The notes under the pieces were generated by a model. It saw only the letters and a program-made list of their open reading frames with translations, made no database searches and was not told the DNA's origin. A stretch of DNA of 64,000 nucleotides from Megalonaias nervosa (taxonomy: Eukaryota > Mollusca > Bivalvia > Unionida > Unionidae), in NCBI GenBank assembly GCA_016617855.1, contig JAECUM010006733.1, forward strand, positions 1 through 64,000. Direction: 5' to 3'. The position numbers were made by a program, and so were the translations under genes. Every line of letters begins with the position of its first letter. Position 1 is the first letter of the stretch. Below are positions 1 through 15,786 of this stretch, piece by piece.

Positions 1-92
1 AGCCTGGACTCGAACTTACGCAGACAGAGGTGAGATGGCAGTGATCCGTAACGGTCAGCGCTTTAGACCACTCGGCCACTCGGGGCCCCTGC
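1..92 (-). mobile_element. tRNA-derived SINE head (truncated by window edge)
   Basis: Read on the minus strand the sequence has a tRNA-Leu/Ser-like A box (GTGGCCGAGTGGTCTAAAGC) and B box (AGTTCGAGTCC). A second copy with the same layout lies at 18756-18989. The body of this copy is beyond the window. Confidence 0.7.
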
Positions 93-561
93 TATGATTG
101 TAACCTGACATCCACATCTAGTTCATTAAAGCATCAGCATCATACAATGGTTCAAATGAAAAAAAAAAAGGGAACAGTCTGAAATTCTAATTAAGTTACC
201 TACCTATACTTACATAATGTGCCAGCCAAATTTCATTTGTGAAAACTGCTTTTGCACAGCATTGTTAATGAGCTTCTCATGAAACATATATACAGATATA
301 AAGATGGACAGATAGGATCAAATGAAAATGTCCCTGCTGCAAGAAACTGGGGCATAAGAAGTGATATATCTATAATCTTACATCTGATTAACACGTGCAT
401 GAGTGAATGTTAATATAAATAATTACAATAATAATACATATATTTATTTACCAGACCATATTTAAATATTTTAAAATTTATATCAAAGCATAAATTGTCA
501 TTTGTGTTAAAATTTGGAAATTTATGTAAAATGTATAGAATATATTCTGCAGGCTGGTTAC

Positions 562-641
562 CCGTGTTTATGATGCAGCTTTTTAAGTTTCAGTTCAGAT
601 CTGTTTAGACTCACTAGTCCACCCAACCCAGCCAATGTTCC
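562..641 (-). CDS. ATG2: ATG2 exon (GTLAGLGGLVSLNRSELKLKKL)
   Basis: Acceptor catttacag, donor CGG|GTAACC. It encodes GTLAGLGGLVSLNRSELK and KLHHKHG, the glycine-rich amphipathic segment that follows the LDYHGK strand in ATG2. This is the last exon inside the window; the rest of the C-terminal region lies before base 1. Confidence 0.94.
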
Positions 642-3600
642 CTGTAAATGACAGAAATCATGGGAATTCTTATATTCACATCTTTTATAACAACATAAAA
701 ATAAAATCATTAAAGCATGGAATACAAATTCTTGGCCAAAAGTATCCACTACATATACATATTATTTGTTTCAAAGAAAGTAAATGATTCATGTGATTAT
801 AACAAGGGATTCTTTTGATTAGACCTGATATTTAATGATGCAATGCCCATTCTGACCATGAGTGGAATCCCACACTCTAATATTTTACATATTTCCTGTG
901 TTCCATCTTGGCTGTATTGTTTCCTTTAAAGAAAACATTAAATATTTTATGCAAACAATATTCTTTAATTTAAATAACAATGTGTCCAAAGGACACCACT
1001 CTTCTCCACACTGGTGCCATTAGACAAGGGGGCATAACTTTGGGAAATATTTTCTGATCTAAAGTACTTAACAACAGATACATTTAAAGGTCATAATCAT
1101 GATTGATGCCTACTATAATTGTTAGCAAACTGCAGACAAATATAATAGTTTAATATTTATTAGTTTATTCTCTGGTTAAAGGGATTAGGTTAAGGTAAAT
1201 AATAACTGATGTGAATGTTTAAAGCATTGGTCTATTTTCTATAGAACAGCTAGACAAGAAAATTTTAGTAGAACATTTGCAGCAAAATAAAACATATCTG
1301 TTGTATGGTACCACATATACTCACTTACATGGTGAGTCAAACTGCAAACACCTAGATCTGCCATTGCACAAGGCACCCACAGGTCTGGATCTATGCAGTT
1401 TCTTAGGAGTAATAAGTAGAACAAACAATGATTGTGATTAGCCAGTGTATTACGCAATGGCACATCACTGTCTACGTTGCATGCAGTTGGCCTTGTACAT
1501 GAGTATTGTTATGAGTCTAGGCTCTTACAAAAAGTAACAGAAAAGAGTGAAGACAACAAGCTTTGTAAAATTAAACAAATAATTTATTTCCCTGGAATAC
1601 CAAGTGAAAAATGAGGAAAAAGAACTTACGGTTTTACGAATCAAATCCAAAAATAATCCAAGAATTAAAAAATAGAAGTCCTATTATTAAAAAGTCCTGA
1701 ATGAATCTGAGTTCAAGTCTCGATGAAATCCAAAATGGAAGGTGATGATGTCTGTTGTAACCTTCAAAGTGCTGTTGTGTCAACAGTTCTTTGCTGAATC
1801 ACAGAAAATATTATTCCAGTTTTGAATTCCGTATAAATTTCAGTGAATGTCTTTCTCCAAGAATTTTTTGTAGGAGCACTTGTATTTCCAGGGAAAATAA
1901 TCACTTGAAACTCAAAAAAATAAAAATTCAACTCAAACTGGTCACATCATAATGTAATTTGACAACTCAGGTGTTTTAAATCCGATTGAAAAATCTCTAT
2001 AAAGACAACAGTTATACACTAGTTTAAGATGCAAAACAGATTCCCGGATGAGGTCAAAAGTTCATGCTTCTAGAAGTTTGTAACAATAGATACATACCAC
2101 CAGTCATTCCTCCAGTTATGACCTTGATTCAACTTAACAAATTTTACTATGAGAAAGAATTAAAAAAAAATGTTGTTTACTAAAACTGTAATGGTTCTGA
2201 ATCAAGGTCAGAAACTAGATACAATGTTTCTATTACTGGTTGTTTATCAGTAAAATAAAAAAGTCAGGTCAAACAGAACTGAACTGAATTTCTGGACAAT
2301 GTCAAATCCAGTAAACAAAGTTACATTACAATAGCATGTAACTGAATTTTAAAAAATTTTAAAACTAACAAACAAATAAATTACATAAACATAACATTAT
2401 ACGTCACATGCAGTTGGCCTTGTACGTGAGTATATATGGTAAATTCCTTTGAGTGGCTCTTGCTACAATAGGATTAGTGCTACATACATAAAAACAATTC
2501 ACCATGCACTATTTTCTTGTGTCATATTCTAAAATGTGCAAATTTAGGTAACTATTCTTAAAACATTCCACATTTTAATATTTGTGCAATAAAATTATAT
2601 GAAGAGATTTATGAAACTGACTTGGTCAGCAGAGACCACTAAAATCAAAGAGTAAAGCAAGTTTCTATGATTCAAGAAAATTTCATTTTTTTAAATGATG
2701 CTTAGTTGTAATCAATTTGACTAATATGCACAAAACTGATGCTTCTCTTGTCAACACCTTATTGTGCTGTGATGAACAATCAATGTTTGAGTAAATGTAC
2801 TTACATGTTCCATATCAAACTTTCCATGATAATCCAGTCGAATTGGTACATCAGGAGAAAAAACAAAGGATCTAGGGGAATAAAGAGCAATATTACTGAT
2901 AAAGGGGAATCAATTTATTCTTATTTTAGCTTAAAACTTCATGTTCTTCAATACAAGAGTGAATTTTACAAAATTAAAACAGGTATCATATTACACAGCA
3001 CAAACTGAAACCTCTATCAAAGTTATGGTGTCATTAAAAATTCTTGAACTTAAAGAAAGGTTTTCCATGCTTTAGATTTTCACAAGTATAATACTACCAT
3101 ATGGAACATTGTAGACATGCTTAAAAAAAATCAACTCCAAAATTCAACACATAAAGTTTTGCAATTCAATGACTTGCTAATCTGTCTACAGTGTCAAAAA
3201 CCACAAATATACATACAATTTCATACTGACATAACTTGTACATTTTATAAAAGGTAAATCTATTACAGTCTGTTCTAACTGTTGATACAAGGACTATAAC
3301 TGCAACTCATATCTATCCATTTCTAACCAAATTCTATAAACCACCAAATGTTAATAAGCATAACATTTTAACAAATGTCCACCTGTAGAACTCTTGTAAA
3401 GACTTGCAACTCAAGATATTGTGGTATATCATATGGAAATTGGTTAAATACTCTTGACAATAAACACAAAAGAAAAAATGAGCAGCACTCTGAACACATG
3501 ACTGATATGTAACTTACTTGAAAAACACTGGTTGATCAGACTGTGGTGTTCCCTTTGATAAGGTATCACTTTCCTGACTTGACTGACTAGCACTACCAAA

Positions 3601-6600
3601 ACTGGCCTGCTGATCTTGATGAAGCTCATCAAAATGCATCAACATATCAGGGGACTTCTCCTCTGGAGAAGGTGACTTTTTCTTAACAGTCATCAGAGGG
3701 GGTGGGGGATTTGAGCTAATAGACTTGGGACCTGAGGGGTTGGAATCACCCTCACCATGCTGAGCCTTTTCTGAATCACCAGAGTCCCTCCCAAATGATT
3801 CTTTGAAGAACTGGTGAAGGAAAAAGAGCGTGTCCTGCAAAGAAAGCAATTTTTTCAGTAAATTATGTTTCTTCTAGAATACTCGTCTCGTCACATCAAC
3901 ATCATGAATACAAGCCCTACCACCTCCTGAATCCAACCCTCCAAAACACGAAACTTTTTCTTTTTTTGATTATATTATAGGACACTAACTCTTGCACATT
4001 ACCTCCCCATGCCACCTAACAGTCATGCCCCACCCCCACTAGAAATATTTTCTTGTAAGATTAGCTGGCTAAAATTAATATAGAAACTTCAATGCAGTGG
4101 ATTCCAGAGCTATTCTCTGGGTATTTAGATATGGTGTTTCATTTTCAGTGAACTCATGGTCAAGGGAATTACAGCAACGTTCTCATACTCAAACTATTCT
4201 GTCCTCTCTGTAAACATAATCATAAAACAAATCTGGAGTGGTATTTATATACAGCTGAAATCACCCTTATTAGAACACTGTTAATTTCACTTGCTGATTG
4301 TTTTGGAAACAGAATTCAGAAAAAGCTGCTTTCTACATTTTTTCTTGAGTAGATGGGGTTATTTGTCAATATTGCCCTACAACAACTATAAAACTTAGAA
4401 GTCAGAATAGTTTCTGTATTCTAAGGTCAAGAGACAAGTATCTTTTGAAGTTTTTCTTTTCTTTTTTTTATATGCTGCTTTTACTCTGGCGAAATGAATC
4501 TTAAATTATTTAATAATTAGGGTAACAACATATTTGGAAAAGATGTAGCAAAAGGAAAAATTGTCATGATAGCAGATATACAGACAGACACAACCCTGAA
4601 TTGGGAAGTCATCTTACCTGATCAATATTAAGTCTAATTGGCTGCAAGGACACTTTTAATAAGCACTCTTCCTCCTCTACTTTGGGATCTGGCCGTCTAT
4701 GTAAAGCCTTTATATACACCTGAAAAAATATGGAAAGAAAAACATGGACATTTATCAATTGGGTTAAATCCTTCATTGTACAACTCATTTACTTAAAATA
4801 TGAATGATATCATTAATAAAAATTCAAAAATCAGTTTTCACATCCTGAATGATATTTTCTTTTTTATTTCTCATACTTTTACAGGATGCTTAAGAGGTTT
4901 TGCAAACAGGGATATTCTATGCAGTGGTCTAATCTAAAATTACGATGGAGTGGTTACAAGCCAAGACCCAACTATCCAAGAAAGGAAATAGCACATTTCC
5001 TTTATCAGCAGTTTGAATTTGGTTTTCATCCAATCCTTATCATGAGCTGACTGGCTGTTACATACAGGAAGCCACCTGTCAGAGTGACTGACAGGTGAAG
5101 GATAACACCTAATTAACCATCTGTTAATGTCGATGTGCTGATACTATTGCTCCATCTCTTACTTATAAAAGTAATCAAAGCATTGCTAAGGGAATCTTCC
5201 CATCTCAACTGAAGGCTGCTAAGGTCTTGCCTGTTTATAAAGAGGGTTCAAAATCAAATCTAGCCAATTATAGCCAAATTGGTTTTTAAGACCCATTTCC
5301 AAACATGTCTATGGTTACTTATCTAAATACCATTGAATTCACCCATTGCAATCTGGATTTAGACGAAACCACTCCTGTCAGTCTAGCTAACAAAACTCAT
5401 TGATGAATGGTTTCTTGCAACAGACACCCGAGAATTGGTTGTAACTGTATACCTTGACTTTAAGAAGGCCTCTCATTTAGTTGATATAATATACTTGCAT
5501 GGAAACTGGAAAAGTACAAATGTTCTCATTAATCATTCTCATGGCTCAAATCATACCTATCTGACAGAAGCCAGCAAGCTGATATTAATAACATTAAATC
5601 AGAGCTGATGTTCATCAACAAAGGAGTTCCACAGGGATCTATTTTAGGGCCTGTATTACTCATACTGTTTATAAATGACTTACCCCTGTATGTTCAACAT
5701 TCAAAAACTGATCTATATGCTGATGATACACCACTCCCTCGATAACTCGTGTCCTGATAACTCGCAAACCCGCTTATAACGCGGGGTCAGGCGTGGATCC
5801 CATTTTTTAAACCAAAAAATACCCCAAAAGTTAATCCCTATTTATTGAACTTTAAGAAAATCGCGATCAAAATTAGTAACTGAAACTTTGATATAACGCT
5901 CGTTTTATCGTCGAAAATGGTAGATAGGATCTGAAATTTTAATCAACATTAAAAAATATCAAATTTAAAAATAAGTCATAAAATTTTTTACATTTTCTTT
6001 CCAAACGGTAGTACACCGCAATTAATGATATGTAAGGAAATTTCGATCAATGAAAATGTCACTTACGCCGAGTGGAGGCAGTACTTTAATAAATAAATAC
6101 AAATTACATGTAAATAATTTTTTATCAATTGAAATTTATGTTCTAGTTCTATCTTTTAGTTCCTTTTAAGTGTAATCATCATAAATGCAATGTGTCCTCT
6201 TGTAATTAAATGTAAAATGTGTCAATCCATCATAACAGCAATGTCCGCAAGTGTTTCTCTGAGAACCTAATTAGGTGCTGACCGTGTTTTGATAACTGAC
6301 TTGCGGAAGTATTTGTTGTTTTGTTGCACTGAATTAAAGCTGGCCTCCATTGTATTATCACGTTAATTATGTCTTTTGAATCAAATAAAGGAGCTGGAAT
6401 AAAAAAAAAAGTTAAAAGGCACGAAAATCCTACAAACTTAAAATCTAGCGGCCCCAGTCATATGTTGGGTGAACTCACTTCATTTGATCAATCACTGTTA
6501 TAAATGTTATTGTGTATGTAACATAAACTACCTTAAATTAACAGACTCATTGGTAACTGTGATCAAAGATAACCAAGCGAAATGAATACTTCGTAAAATA

Positions 6601-7997
6601 AAGAGCTTGGTTTCACAGATACGGACCATTGTGGGCAAGCGAGTTTCAGAGAATTCTTGAACTGGCACTTAGAGATATCCTCAGGGATGATAAGAAGTCT
6701 CATTATTACTTCCAATGAAATCATGACATCAATACTGTACTAACTGAACAATACAAAAATTGAGATTCAACGTAGACGATTGTCTCACGAAATAAATTTC
6801 TTTTTTTTTTTGAAGAAAAGGAATCTTGTTTGGTGGTATATCGACAGTTGGTCTAGTTCACCAATCTTTTGTCTCCCGATTTGGCAGGAAACAATTAAAT
6901 ACCACTCCAGACTCATCAAGAAAACAAAAAGCAGTGACGTAATACACAGATGTTTTCGCGTACACGTGATAGTTGTTGAAACCAGTGGAATTTTTCACAT
7001 GTTGGACATTTTGAAAATAAATGTTATTTAAACAGAATAACGAACAACTTTATTAGAAAAAGCGTGTTATTAAAAATTATTATCGACGTGATTGTAAAAT
7101 GAGCATTAAGTCATTAAACGGCCCAGTTCCCTACCCCCCTCCGCTGTTTTCTCGATATCTAATTGAATTTTTTCAACTTTTGGAGGTCCCTCAGTAACTT
7201 GCACCCTCGCTTATAGTGCGGTCTATGTTTGTGGACCCCGTTGTGTGCGAGTTATCGAGGGAGAGGTGTACAACTTTGCCTAAATCTGATTCCAACTTTA
7301 TAACTTTGAATAAAAAACAGGATTTATGTTTATGTCAAGTTGAATATTAGTGCTCACTGGATAACATGTTTATCAATACTCCAAAAACCAAGGCACTGCT
7401 GATTGGAACTAAGAAAAGGTTTTCAGCGACCAGAAATCCAGATCTTGAGCTGTATATCTCCAACAAAGAAATTGAAAATGTTCACAGAAAATCTTTTGGG
7501 AGTTCAAGCTGATAAGAATCCAGACTGGAGGAAGCAAGTAAAATACATTTGTTCTGTAGTAAATTCAAGAACCTACCTTTTACAGTGGATAAAACGTTCT
7601 CTACCACTCACTGCATTCATTCTCCTCTTTTGGACTTCTGGTGCACAATTTGGGGAAATACAATTGATACTAATATCAAAACAATTCACAAACTTCAAAA
7701 ATGGCAGCAAGAATTTGCCTAAATTTACCATCTGATATACCATCCAGAAAGTTAGATCAGACACAAATCTAAATCTGTTCAAATCCAATACATATGACTA
7801 CAATCTCAAAAGGCAGTTGTCATTGTAAATATTGAAATATATGCACTCCAATTTATTCTGTTAAATGAATTTCATAGACACTTTTGTGATTTTATACTAA
7901 ATGAATTTTTTTCTTGGTTTACAATAGTTGGTTCATCCTGAGGACCTCAGGGGAGAATAGTATAATATACTAAACAAGTTACCCTCATAAAATAAAG

Positions 7998-8050
<53 letters not shown>

Positions 8051-9891
8051 CAGAAGAAAACTAGTTAGCCTACTACTCAGTACACCATAATAATGACCAA
8101 TCATTTTCCTTTTTTACCCTGTTTGATATAGTTACATAACTAAGCTCCACCTACTTGATCAATCATGATTCATTATGTAGCATAATAATGACCAATCATT
8201 TTCCTTTTTTACCCTGTTTGATATAGTTACATAACTAAGCTCCACCTACTTGATCAATCATGATTCATTATATAGCATATTCTACACACCCTTACTAGTG
8301 ACTGACTGGTTTTAAAATTTGGCCTTTTAGGGTTTCAGACATGATTATATTATATGCAGTGCATGTGTAGTGGACACCACACATATTATTTAGGTATTAG
8401 ATTTGGTGTTGGATTTCAGTGGCCAAGAGGTTAAAAAATCATTTTGATGTTCAAGATCAGAATTCTGGCCAAAATGTAATACAAAAATCCTACTCCCCTG
8501 CAAATTGTACTTGCAGCCATTTTCAGCAATCAGATACCTGCATCAGTAAATCATAGTAAAAGGGTAGGTACTGTAAGAGTCATTTTTGGCCCTTAGATCC
8601 AGATGAAACTTGTATAGACAAAATATGCCCTTCCCTCTTCCTTTACTAAGTGGTTGATTTTTATTCAGGACTGCTGTGGAACTTATATTCATGGATTATA
8701 AATGTGTACCTTAAAAAGCTCCTTTCACACATATTGCCAAAAAATATTTATCCTTATTATGTGTTTGAATGCAATATACATAACAGTCCATGATAAGACT
8801 TACAAAACTTGATTGTTGTTTTGAAACAATGCATAAATGATGCATATATTTCCATTAGGTTTGGTTGATTACCTCTGACACCTAATTTTGTTTTCATTTA
8901 ATGCTTTGCACATGAACATGTTTAGTGCTGACTTTCTGTCGTATTCTTGCCAAAACCACCGCAGAAAAGGTAATTTTTGTATTTGTTGATCATTAAAAAA
9001 AATGGAGTGATACACTTTTGTACTTTAACAATGGCCAAATCTTGATATTGTGCATAGAGATGAACTAAAAATGTTCAAAATGTCAGTGACAAAAGCTGTT
9101 TTGTTTATGCATCATTTGGGGGAAAAGATCAGTTTATATGAATAATAATTCAGACAAAAGTATTCCTTATATTAATCATAAAACTGATATATTTCTATAA
9201 ATGTTATGAGAGAGAGTGAGAGGGAGAGAGAGAGAGTACAATAGCCATAAACTATACAGCATGTGAGGCACTAGAGCATAGTTTTATTGCTTCACCAACT
9301 GAGGATATCAATTTTGATACATTTATTGTCAGTACAATCAATGAAGTGGCACTAGTTTCTTATTATATATCAAATAGGTTTCTGGAATGGATGGTATAAA
9401 AAAATAAAAAGTACAGCTCAAAGTTTAGCACAAAATGGCCATTTTACAGTCAAATGTGATGTTGTAAGCAGGTGCTTATGATGTCATATCAAATAATTTT
9501 GAAAATTTAATTGCAATTGTAAGTTTTCAAATGTTGATATATTTTTTGCCATGGTATTATAAGATCAGTAACGTTTTTGAAAATTTGTGAATTTTTGGGC
9601 CAAAAAAAGGCCTATAGTACTGACCCCTAAGTCCAATATTTATCACTTGAAATTTTGATGCAATTTGTTTTTGACAGATTTCAGTGTCAATCAAAGATCA
9701 AAGCATGCCTGTGATTTCTGCTGTGAAAATGGAAATGGTACCATGAGGTGTTGCAAAGGTAACTGCACCTGTCTTTAAAACCATCTGTATTCCGAGATGT
9801 GTGGCTATGACAAAATGCTCTGATTTAATTGAATTCACTCAAGAAAATAGTGGATTGGTTGAGAACTTTTTCAGTTGGCACATTTCAAATA

Positions 9892-9936
<45 letters not shown>

Positions 9937-12900
9937 GGGCTTTAGATAACCAAGGTGGTTATTTTGGAAAATATAATTTTGTTGTATACTATATATTTGA
10001 ATTTTAACTGAAAATCCTGAACAGAGCAGATATGGGATGGAAAGTGACCACTTAGTTAGTGATCTATGAACTACCTAAATCAAATGTCTTACCATGTTAG
10101 CATGTGTTCTTCTGGGCTTCTCTTCGGAAGAGTACAGATACAGAAATTTGTTTATCTTGGAGGATTTTAGACGATCAAGGATCTCTATGTCATACACCAG
10201 TAGAATCTGCCTTGCTACATGTTTAGCTGAGAGGGGGTATTTTTCATGCTGGAATCGCACCTGTTTGTAATGGAGTATAGTAAAAGTAAATTTTAACACT
10301 ATGACCATACTGATCAACTATTAAACATGCTACTTAACAGCTGAAATTGACTTCACAAGTACAGTAGTCTCTCAAATGGGACTGACATTCATCTGAACAG
10401 AAAGAATCTCCTGGAAATCATTGCTGATATTATTTAGAAATTACAACATACCAAAATCTGGTATCAAACTGACTACTTATGTTGGAGTTAACATGTTCAC
10501 ATGACACCCATATGTGCGGTACAAAATTCTTTGTCTTAACTTTTGACTTTGAACCTGATATCACTGAACTTGTCTCAATCTCAATACAAACATGCTAAGT
10601 TTGGTTAAATTTATTATAACATATTTCTGTTAAAGAACATCCCAATATTATCGAGGTGATATCATTCAAGGTATTCTTTAGATATATCCACAAACTGGGT
10701 TAAGCGATAAAACTCCAGTAAGTAACAATAAAAAGATTTGACAGCACTGATGGACATCAGACTGGCATAATTTTCAGTTAGTACCAAGTAGACACCACAA
10801 GTCTCTTAATGAAAACCCCATAACGATATGACAGTCCATTAAGGAGAAGTAGTAATAACAACATTTTGGTCATGGCTACCATGCCTGTTATACTGGATGT
10901 CAGAAGGGGCACTATTTAAATCAGGATCAACCAGACATCAAAGGAAATCTTATAATGAAAAGTTCAAGCTAATATGACCATCCAATGAGGAGTAGTTATA
11001 ACAAGACGTTCAAAATGACCATCATGGTAGCCATATTGGATGTCAGATTGAAATATTTTCATTTAGGACCAACATACTGAAATGTCTAAATGCATGCTCA
11101 ACAAACACTATTTAGAACCAATCAGAGATCACAGTAAATCTTTCAGTGAACACCCCTTTCTGATTACACCATCTATTCTGGAGGACCAGTGATAACATTT
11201 TCAAGATGGCTACACTGGTGACCACACTGGCTGTCTGATTGAATAACAAGTAAAGTAATGCGTATGATCGCTTGTCCTTATAACATCTACTGTATGGACA
11301 ACGGCTTCAACAGCACATTGACAGATTTTCATTTCCCTAAAGAGAGCCTCATTTCCCTACTGGCAGCCTCACTGATTTAACCTCTTCTGTCGATTCTTGC
11401 CCTCAATCTGGTTTCAACTGGAATAACCAAAGCGCTAAGCATGTTTAATTACCATGTAAATAACACTGCATAGCTATGTGGTTGTTGTGACAATGTACAT
11501 CGTAATTAAAACAAGAATGAATTGTTGATTAGTGGTGTTTATTGATAATGGAATATAGTAGGGTCATAATACATGAGGATTATCACACTCGTCAAGTCCT
11601 TTACCATATCTGCCAGCCTATAAGACGGGACTTTTTGACTAGAAAACCTTAGCTTCGTCTTATACTCTGAATCAACTTAAAGATGGATTATGTCATCCAA
11701 ATCATTTTATCATATGTCACATAATTTTTCGTATGGAAAAAAATACTCCAATAAGTACAAAAAATTATGTGTAAAAAATATTTCATTTTGGGGAAGAGAC
11801 TGTGGATGAAAAAATATAGGACCCCTCATTAAGAAGGATTTTAAACAATTCATGATCATCAGTATTAAAAATTAACGTACATCCGATGTAATTGCGCTAA
11901 AGCAGCATGCACTAGTAATATATGTTGTTTAAATTGGATTAAATATATGTGCATTAGAATTGACAAATTAGAAGATGAATAACCATGACAAAGACACATT
12001 CCATCACATTTTTCTTCTTGCACCTCACAATCAAATAAAAATTATGCCCCATTATGAGAGAGAGGGAGAAGGAGAAATGTTTTGACGATTGCAAAATGTA
12101 TAGCTCACTTACCTGATGGCTGTGATCTTACTCATGTACAAGTGCAATCAATTAATACCATTGGGTAAGCAATTCCATTTAGATTTAGTTACCACTTCCA
12201 TTGTCCAAGAGTCACATGGCTTTGTAGTGGTATTTACATGCTAATTAAATACGCTACAGCTGTAGTCAGGTTTTCCAAGCTAACACCTGTTTGAGGTCAA
12301 GATTAGGCAGACAAGATCAGATTAGTGAGGCTAACCATAGGTTATTATGAGTATGGTACTGTATAATGAAAGGAAATGCTCGTTAGTCATGTAAATTTCT
12401 CAACCAGTGACATCTTTTGAACTTGCTGATAGAACTGTTTGCAATTTGAAGCATGAGCAAAGATCAAAATAAATTGCTATCTAAGTACAGGAAGAGTTCA
12501 TGCACTTTAAATAAAATAATCTTATTTTTTGGGAATGGAGAAGTCATTGTACTTGCAAAGAAAATTAGCGTGCAAAATGGTCATTTTTGGGATTTAACCT
12601 AAATGGAGTCTATATGGATATAAATATTCTGAATATTTAAACTCTGCTGGAGTATGGTATGCATTTTCATAGTTTACATTTACTGTTTAATTTATTAATT
12701 TCTCTTTGACAAAAGCTTTAGCTAAACAGGGGCAGTAATGTATAACAACAACAACAACCCAAAAAATCTCTCTCACTCTCTCTCATATCAGGCAATGATG
12801 TTTTATTTTGATCATGAGGTACAAGAAGTAAAATGCAATGGAATACATATACCCCTCTCTCTGTATATCTCTTCAAAACAGAACTGTGGAAAAAGCATTT

Positions 12901-15750
12901 TAGCATTAATGATGCCATTTCACTACTGCTGGTAATCTGAAATAGCATACAGTGATACCTTTAATATTTATGAAACCGGAAGTTGTTATAGTTTAATTCC
13001 ACACAGCATCGCAAATTTTATCCTATCAGTAACTCAATAAGTTATCATGTCAGCATCATTATATGTCACTAAAAGTACATAATACATTTAAAATACTTCA
13101 TGTGAAACAAATTAGGTAGTCTTAATTACATTTAATGATTCTGACCTGAAAGGTTACAGAGTTACAGACAGGATAAAATTCATGATGCTGTGTGGAATGA
13201 AGTGACAAAGATGAAGCTGAATTATTGATCTGGCCTCGTCTTACACTCAGCACTGAGTTATATATGGATAAAGGATGGAAAATTTGCTAAATTTTGCTCA
13301 TTTGATTTATACTCGACATCGACTTTCAGTCCGGCAAATATGGTAGTCAAAGTCCAGTCCAATGTCAATAGGATCATGTACGCCACAGCACAGGGTGTCA
13401 CAAAAAAAGCAAGATCTTGATAGGCAAACTCCCTGACTTGGTCAATTTGATAAAAAGACGATTTCCAAACTTTCTTGACATCACAATATATACCTGTAAC
13501 CTGCAGCCTGTAAAGAGTAGACAGACAGTTTATACAGTTAACTGTCAAAGTGGTTGGAGCTCAACAACCACCATTCCAAGGGTTACTTAAGTGACTCACA
13601 ACAGCTAGTGATGTAGTGCTTGAAAAAAAGTCCCGTCAACATTATTAAGTACAAAAATGCAAGCAATTCCATGGTCAGTTTGGTCTGGTTTTCAAACTCA
13701 TTAAATAATCATGTTCTACTATAACAAGTAAAATGACAGACTTAGTACCTTGTTTAAATGCAGTTCCATATATTTGCTGTGGTCCCTGTTTGGTCCTGCT
13801 AGGGTCTGAAGGGGATCCTTTGGTACAGGAGGGGCCTCAATCCCTCCTGCAAGATCTGACAATTTTCTTGCAGAGGCTGGGGAGCCCTTGTGGAATGACA
13901 CACTTGAACCCCTACCACTGGAACAAATGGAAGCAATCATTTATAACTCAAGATTCATTCAACTGATATTCACATAATCACTATATTTCCCTTTCATACG
14001 CATTTTTCTCTGTAAAGGTTTTGGGTAATTCAACTAACCTGCCATCTGTTCTACAACAACTTTCCTAAATTACCAAATATAAATAAAAAAAATGAATGGC
14101 CCTATTTAGTGCTTATCTGTTATTATTTCCTTGGCATTGGAGATACATCCTGATTCATTTCAACTGTAATTTCATAAATTTATTAGAATTGGTTTATTCT
14201 TTTTGCCTGCAGTTATTGGCAGTTCCTATCCTACATAATTCAATTTTTCAACTGTAAATAGTTTTAAATATGTTGCATCTAAACATTGTGTGAGAAAACC
14301 CTTGGGTTCAACTTTTTATTAAGAATAATTAAGGTCTATTATAATTATTACTAGTATTATTCTCGTTGTTGTTACGATTATTATTATTATTATTATTATT
14401 GTTAGCACACAGTTACGAAAATGTTAACTCTACATGTACATAGGTTCTTGAAAGAAAAAAATACATATAGATACAATATCTTTTCTTAAACAATTCAACA
14501 ACACAAAACATAATTTACACAAGCTTACTGAACCTTTATGCACAAGAATATCAAAGAATAAGAAATCTGTCATGAGGAAACAGATGTGCCTATTATGATT
14601 AAACTGAACCAATCTAGATTCAAGATCCATAGTGAAACCACAAACAAAAATAGATGCAACAATTTAGTCATAATTTGCAGGAAAAGGTGACAATCACACT
14701 GAACTACTCTTGATATTTCAACACAATTTGGTTTCAATTTAATAAGTCCTTCAAAATTTATTGTGTGAACATGAATATGTGACACATGGGTGGGTTTATG
14801 TGCATACATGAGAAACACTGTCTGAAGTGTTCTATAGAATATGGTGGAGACATAAAAATTGCTAAATCTGAACTTCATACATTTCTGCTATGACCTATAC
14901 TGTGTCATCAGAGCCTGCACCAATTACATACAGAATTTGAACATCAATATTAAATAAGAATTAAAAAGAATTATAAGTCTGATCTGCCTTGCAAAAATAA
15001 AGCATGTGGTTGCTTCAGATAGTTTATGAATTTAAATTAAAAAATGTTAAATTCTGTGATTTTGAAGCCAAAATTAGACTTATGACCACAGAGAAAAACT
15101 TATGCATAAAACATGTGCACAACTTTGATTTTATATAAGATGCAGCTGGAGGGTGTAGGTGCATGAATGAAAGGACCATGTTCACTGATGCTGTAGTCAA
15201 AATCTAATATTAATTACTCTAATAACTGCACTTAGTACACAACTTTATCTCAGCTTTACAGCAAAACTTTATCTCAACTTTAAGGCAAACTTTATCTCAA
15301 TATTACAGTAAAACTTTGTCTCAACTTTACAGCAAAACTTGATCCCAAACTCTTATGAAATATTTTACAATGACTCTAAATACAACACCTATTCAACTGA
15401 AGTAATCTTTCCAATGAAAGGCAATTAAAAGGATTATTTATGGTAAATATTTACCTGTACATATGAGTGATAACTGTATCGGAATGCTTTTCTTTGATTT
15501 CATGTGGTGATGGGCTATCAAAGTCCTTCCCACCATACATGTACCAGACCAGATTTAGTTCTTTTAGGGTATATCTCCCCTCTGCCACTGGAAACAGATC
15601 TGGAGATTGCAAAAGATCCGTGCGACCACAAGGAGCTGCAAAATAGTTGTCTTTAATTTCTATCGGAGTTTGGGTCAAAACTCGGACTGATGGTTCCCCA
15701 TCTCTGGGCTGCAAGAGATATCACAATATTGTAAATCACAATCTTTTAAC

Positions 15751-15786
<36 letters not shown>

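Noticed and set aside
3444..3632. Second minus-strand ORF overlapping the 3.5 kb ATG2 exon
   Set aside because: It is a shadow frame of the exon and its intron.
13258..13548. 96-codon minus-strand ORF in the ATG2 intron
   Set aside because: It would not fit ATG2 between the flanking exons, which join in phase without it, and it shows no domain.
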